The notes under the pieces are model-generated. The model did not search any database and had not been told where the DNA came from. It was given only the letters and a program-made list of their open reading frames with translations. The translations under genes and the position numbers were made by a program. This document shows, piece by piece, positions 59,691-64,000 of a DNA stretch of 64,000 bases. The first letter of the stretch is position 1. Each line of letters starts with the position of its first letter. The DNA comes from Fulvia fulva (Eukaryota > Ascomycota > Dothideomycetes > Mycosphaerellales > Mycosphaerellaceae): NCBI RefSeq assembly GCF_020509005.1, contig NC_063016.1, forward strand, positions 1,488,001 to 1,552,000, in the 5' to 3' direction.

Positions 59691-61481
59691 TCAAAGTCCA
59701 GCAACAACATCTTCACTCTTAGTTTTGATGAGCCAGAATGCGAGAGCTGCCGAGCCAATTGCCATTGCGATACCCAGACCAATCGCACTGTATCAGGTCA
59801 GCAAACATAGACACCCAGTTCGACTACAGGATGCTTACAGCAAACCGAGCCCTTTATTGCCGGACTCTACTACCACATCTTTTGCCTGCTGCACTTTATC
59901 CTTCACCACAGGCACGCTGTCTTGGACGGCCTGCTGTGCTTGCTGCGCTTTGTCGATCACTGATTGTGGCACATTGTCCTGAATGACTTGCTGGGCCTGC
60001 TGGGCCTTTTCAATCACCACAGGCGTGTGCTGGTCAATCAAACTTTTTGCCTGGTCAAGCTTCTCCTGCACATGGACCTCCTTCAGACTCTTTTTGACAG
60101 CGTCAGCCTGTTCTCGAATTCCCAGAGGACTGTCATCCTTGTCTTTCGAATCCTCTGACTTTGGCGTCATAGGTGGAGTAATCGGGGCAGCAGGCCTGTC
60201 CAAGTGCTCCTGCGTGTGCGTCTGAGGTTTGTCACCAGCTCCATCCTTAAGGTCCTCGAGGTCCTCCTCTTCCTCACCCTCCTTGACCGCGGGAAGCATG
60301 GGTGATGCGCTTGCAACGGCAGAGTTTGATGGCGAACGCGACGAGCTGCGCTCACTGCCAGAGTCGCTAGCTCTACGCACACGATCAAGATGCTCCATGA
60401 TGCCAACGTGGTCGGTAGGAAACTTCTCGAGACTGGGGTCGTCTGGATCAGCTTCCTCCGGTATCGAACGGTTGCTACCGGTCCTTTCGCCGAGACTGCC
60501 TCTCCGCTGTTGACCAAGATGCATCGGCGGGATGTGATGGCGCACATCGTGGTCACCCTTGTTGTCGATAGCCGTACTTTCGTGGCCAAAGAGCGGCGAG
60601 TGGCTCTGTTCGTGCGACGACGGCGCAATAGACTCGTGTCGAAGAAGTGGAGCATCCTCTGGCCAGTGCTCATTGTAGTCATGAGGATGCGCGTGGTGTT
60701 GCGGTGTCGGTGCGATCGACTCGTGTCTAAAGAGTGGGCTTGCGACATGGTGATCCGGTGTGAGGTGGTCGTGGTCGGCATGGTCAATGTCGTGATGGCC
60801 ATGGGCCCCATGTGTGGTGTGACCGGTTGTGAATGCTTCATGCTTCATCATCGGCGGTTCGTCGTGCTGATACTCTTCTTGTGGGTGCGGTTCGCGTTCA
60901 TCAGCTGCGTAGAGAGTGTGGGACTTGGGCTCCACGACCACGAGGTTGTTCTCGTTGCCGGCACCGTCGTCTACTCTCGGCTTGGTGGTGTCGCAGATCC
61001 ACCAGTCTCCCGGACCGAGGCGTAGCTTGTATTGATATTCTCCCTCCTCTGCTGTGAACGTCTTGGAGAAGCTGTACCTGCCATGCTCGCTCTTGGTACA
61101 TTCCATCTCCGTTGGCTGCCAACCATTCAAGCTCGAGGACACGAACACGGGTGGTTGAAGCCCCGGCGAGGAGAATTCGATAGTCACGGGAATCTTCATG
61201 ATGATTGAGCCTGGCGTGGGTACCCGCGCGACTGGCTGAGGTCCGATCCAGGAGGGGTGGCTGTGATTTGACGGGGTCGGTGCAGCGGGCGTGTCTAGTA
61301 CGGCATCGATCGAGGGTGCTGCAGCTGACTGAGCCTTGCGCTTTGTTGCGGGCATGATGTTAGCTAGGACACCTGCTTGGCGATGATGTTGCTGATTCGC
61401 GTGCTGTCCTGCAGCAGTGGTGTCTCCTTTGGCAGGGAGTGAAGAGTGATGTGGGAAGCTGCTTCGCTTGGGTAGGGACAT
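59691..61481 (-). CDS. CBM48/AMPK-type glycogen-binding-domain protein with C-terminal membrane anchor
   Basis: Exon 1 (61,481-59,839) and exon 2 (59,787-59,691) are joined across a 51-bp intron (GTAAGC...GCTGAC...ACAG), giving 579 residues. An AMPK-type glycogen-binding domain lies at about 96-185 (VTIEFSSPGLQPPVFVSSS, NGWQP, then YQYKLRLGPGDWW). A long His/Asp/Ser-rich disordered region follows. Near the C-terminus helical repeats contain QQAQQVIQDNVP and QQAQQAVQDSVP. The last exon adds a hydrophobic stretch (LAIGLGIAMAIGSAALAFWL) and a short polar end: a tail anchor. Yeast Crp1/Mdg1 also begin with such a domain, but orthology is not claimed. M43 (61,355) is an alternative start. Confidence 0.85.
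59788..59838 (-). other. Last intron of the CBM48 gene
   Basis: 51 bp with donor GTAAGC, branch-like GCTGAC and acceptor ACAG. Reading through it ends the protein after GLGLL. Splicing adds 32 residues including the membrane segment. Confidence 0.8.
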
Positions 61482-62880
61482 AGGAGATATGATGTGTTGC
61501 TGGTCTGATATGTCGGCTAGGTTTGCGTGATGAAGTGTGATTGGGTCGTGCTGGCAGACTGGGTGCGAAGCAAAGAGTGGACCGAGTCTCTGTCTGTCAC
61601 AAGATGCTTACCTCTGGAGCTGCAACTTGCTACAAACAGTGTTCACTGTTCAGCAGGTGACGCTGGCGTGACTGCTGCCAGGCAGGGAAGGAGGCGACGG
61701 CGTCGTGAGAAGGGACGAGGATGCTGGGTGGTTGCTTCCTCCCGCTCGCTGTCAGAGATGAAGGTATGTAATGTAATGATGAGGGAGGAGGTCCGCCTGC
61801 ACTTGACGCGCACGCGAGCTGTCTCCATCTGCGTGTCCCAGCTGGCACTGCACAGCTGGAAGTTGGAGAGTGGCGCCAGGGTACGATGCACCTTCCCAGT
61901 GTCTGCCGAATCATGTTTGTTGGGATGCCACTGCATTCACCCACCTCGTCGTGCTCGTTCACCCACCGGTGCACCGCATTCACCCAAATCCTGGTAGTCC
62001 TCGCAGCCGACCGAGCGCACGAACACTACCTCTGGATATCGCTGCGCTACTTTCTGGGGGGGACGCGCATCTCGTTGCTGTCTAGCTGCGTCGCTGATGG
62101 CTGCAGCAGTCTTGGGAGATATGATGCAGTGTTTGCGTAAGCACAACCAAGATTGCTGGGAGACAAGGGTGAGATGTGGTCTGACTGCGACAGAACGTTG
62201 CCAAGATCTGCAGCTCGGCAGCAGTGCCGAACACCTCGCATCTTGGCATCGTAGCATCCTTCTTGCGCTCTCAACAACGCTACACCGTTCACACCGTTCA
62301 GAACGCCTACAGCCGCGATGCTTTGCACTTGAGCTTTATGAAGCCTTTCAAAGAACATCTTCATTACGTCAGCGATGAGGTCCCCTGTTGAAGGATCGGA
62401 CTTGATCTTCGACGCGACGCGGCACGTCGACATCGTTCGCGAATGCTGAATGCACTGGAAAGCTTGACGCAGCGCCATATGGCGCCACAAGCTTACCATG
62501 CGAGCTGTGTTCATACCGTTCAAGAGCTGCTCAACTAGTACAGGCTTGCACTCTGGCGCTGCTCGCCAAGCCACTGAGCAAACGGCTTGCTGAACAGCAT
62601 GCGCGGTTTGTATACGTTTGCTCGTGTGCTGATACCCTTCAGCTCCGCCTGTACTGACCAGAGCTGAATGTCAGGAGATGCAAAGATTGGTGTAAGTAAC
62701 ATGCACAGGTGAGCATCACTCAGGGAAAAGGTGTTGTTCACATGCGTTGTGTGACTGCCCGATCTCAGATATATCTATGGTGGGCAATGCCATGAGTATC
62801 ACATCATCTCATCAAGCAGCCTCTCTCACACTCTACTTCACACAGACCAGCACTCACCAAATCCGGTTTACAAAATTATC
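61482..62880. other. Intergenic with doubtful short frames
   Basis: 1.4 kb between the divergent CBM48 gene and the small gene at 62,881, so it should contain both promoters. A 175-codon minus frame at 62,047-62,574 has no recognisable domain, and overlapping frames on both strands are equally long. I do not call a gene. Confidence 0.45.
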
Positions 62881-63324
62881 ATGTCCGCCACAAAGGGAAA
62901 CTGGCAATCAGCCGGAACACTCATCGTCACACCAAAGGGCAACGACGAGCTCTTCGATACGAATGAAATGTCAGACTTCTTCGGCTCCAGCTTCGTAACC
63001 AACACCACCAAATCCGACAGTGCCGTTGAGGTCAAACAAGCGCTTTCCGTCCTCACCAAGAACGCCAACGGGACTACGCTACCCCCCCCCCCCCCGAAAG
63101 CCGGCAGCTGCAAGATCGTGAAGATCCCAAAGTGCTATTTGACCTTGCAAGATGCTCGGGTCAGCGACAACGGGGAGATGGTGTACAAGTTTCTGGTGGG
63201 CGAAGACAAGACTCCGGATGGCATGTTGGCGGGCGTGCAGTTGCAGGTCTTCAAGGGTACTGGTCAAGCGATGCCTGGTTCGGGTGCAGGTGGTGCAAAC
63301 ACGTTCTTCTTTCAGATCAAGTAG
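62881..63324 (+). CDS. Unrecognised 147-residue protein with a poly-C/poly-Pro tract
   Basis: An intronless frame with a good start (atcATGtcc). The family is not recognised. It has no signal peptide and no membrane segment. Two parts are separated by five prolines encoded by 14 consecutive C (63,082-63,095). The second part (CKIVKIPKCYLTLQDARVSD, then VYKFLVGED, then VQLQVFKG) looks beta-rich. The C-terminus is Gly-rich and ends FFFQIK. The frame needs exactly 14 C (modulo 3), so slippage or a sequencing error there would break it. Confidence 0.6.
   Translation: MSATKGNWQSAGTLIVTPKGNDELFDTNEMSDFFGSSFVTNTTKSDSAVEVKQALSVLTKNANGTTLPPPPPKAGSCKIVKIPKCYLTLQDARVSDNGEMVYKFLVGEDKTPDGMLAGVQLQVFKGTGQAMPGSGAGGANTFFFQIK
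63082..63095 (+). repeat. C14 homopolymer within a coding sequence
   Basis: Fourteen C in a row encode most of a five-proline stretch in the 147-residue protein. Confidence 0.9.
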
Positions 63325-63759
63325 TCGCAACTGGACGGTCGTGTAATCGAGGCTCACGTAACCACTTATTGACTTCGACGACGATGTTCAGTCTCACTTC
63401 TGCCGTTTTCTGAACTCGTGCTGGATAGCAGGACTTTCTTTCGTAGAGTAGCGAGTATCTGCCACTTTCAGTGCACACGGTCCGTGATAGAGTTGCCCCC
63501 TAAGACATGTTGATGTTATTTGGACGGAAGGAGAAAGAGTAACATCAATTCGGTACATCTCTCGGGTTGGTCAGAGCGCCACGTGGGGCCCCTGCTCACA
63601 CCAACGCGACCTCCGATCGCATCGCGTCCACGACTCCGACTTCGACTTCGACTTCGACTTCAGCACAACAAGTCAGTAGGCATGCCTCGTTGACGAGATC
63701 GCCAGCTGGCCTGGCTTACTCTCATACTCTCACCGCCCACCTAACGACAGTACGCGACC
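63325..63759. other. Intergenic, with hexanucleotide microsatellite
   Basis: 435 bp between two plus-strand genes. The hexamer cgactt occurs five times at 63,631-63,660 (the first imperfect), about 100 bp before the next start codon, so probably in its 5' UTR or promoter. A 70-codon frame at 63,567 covers the microsatellite and is low-complexity, so I do not call it. Confidence 0.6.
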
Positions 63760-64000
63760 ATGTCTCTCCTTATGAATGAGGACTTCTCGATCTACCAGCT
63801 GCGACTCGGCTACCTGAACCAAATCCACGACGGGGTGGGCGAGCGTCTTATCAACCTCAATCCTGCCGTCCTGAACAACCCGGCCTTCCGTACAGCAGGC
63901 TGGACGCCTGATAATGCGGCCATCAAACGATGCTACTCCCCTCCCATCCCGACCGCTGGCGGACCTGAGATCAGCAATGACTATTTCAACAGACCGCGGC
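63760..64000 (+). CDS. Start of an unrecognised gene, cut by the window end
   Basis: An open frame of 80 codons from an ATG in good context (gcgaccATGtct) to the right edge. The readable part (MNEDFSIYQLRLGYLNQIHD, then RLINLNPAVLNNPAFRTAGW) looks like a soluble protein. The family is not recognised, and nothing can be said about its 3' part. Confidence 0.6.
   Translation, partial: MSLLMNEDFSIYQLRLGYLNQIHDGVGERLINLNPAVLNNPAFRTAGWTPDNAAIKRCYSPPIPTAGGPEISNDYFNRPR

Noticed and set aside
62047..62574. 175-codon minus-strand frame in the intergenic region
   Set aside because: No domain is visible, it is Cys/Ala/Arg-rich like chance frames in GC-balanced DNA, and overlapping frames on both strands are of similar length.

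Overview
The window looks like a piece of a filamentous ascomycete genome. Spliceosomal introns of about 50-120 bp, a Zn2Cys6 regulator and two-ORF non-LTR retrotransposons support this. So does a repeat block changed wholesale in the style of repeat-induced point mutation (RIP: CpA to TpA on either strand). Gene style and repeat content would suit Dothideomycetes, but I cannot place the species. Two compartments meet near position 46,300-51,500.

Positions 1 to about 46,280 are a nested transposon graveyard, almost all RIP-mutated: TpA-rich, nearly free of CpA/TpG and ATG, and full of stops. Left to right it holds: a gypsy gag remnant (1-845); a 1.08 kb module fused to a LINE (846-4290); an opposed LINE with the same module (4365-8373); a mutated copy of LINE family D (8374-13137); and a third LINE with the module (13138-17518). 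Then comes a degenerate stretch with gypsy integrase remains. From 18,972 to 43,560 runs one Ty3/gypsy element (gypsy-2, minus strand, 184-bp LTRs). It has been split by three insertions with target-site duplications (TSDs): LINE-1 (20,937-25,954), a complete second gypsy (26,259-33,473) and another LINE-D copy (35,615-40,622). Removing these leaves a 7.3-kb element, close to the 7.2 kb of gypsy-1. A LINE 3'-end fragment and a mutated hAT transposase gene close the block.

Two LINEs escaped heavy mutation. LINE-1 has nearly open frames, is strikingly CpG-poor and carries a few RIP-type stops. LINE-D (46,494-51,451, minus strand) has two intact ORFs, a 15-bp TSD and an (ATCT)n tail. It looks able to move, and two co-linear mutated relatives lie in the same window.

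From about 51,470 to the end is ordinary gene space. It holds: the C-terminal remnant of a fungal transcription factor beside the LINE-D insertion; an unrecognised acidic protein (three exons); a convergent Zn2Cys6 transcription factor whose zinc cluster is split by an intron; an unrecognised 614-residue protein with an N-terminal coiled coil; a CBM48/AMPK-type glycogen-binding-domain protein that gains a C-terminal membrane anchor through a short last exon; a small unrecognised protein with a 14-C tract; and the start of another gene. No rRNA, tRNA or CRISPR array was seen.

No wholly new system is proven. The most unusual items are the module joined to different LINEs at different points (it recalls the WEIRD-LINE chimera MINE of Magnaporthe), the CpG-depleted LINE-1 with a chimeric 5' end, and the one clean and two mutated LINE-D copies of identical coding length.
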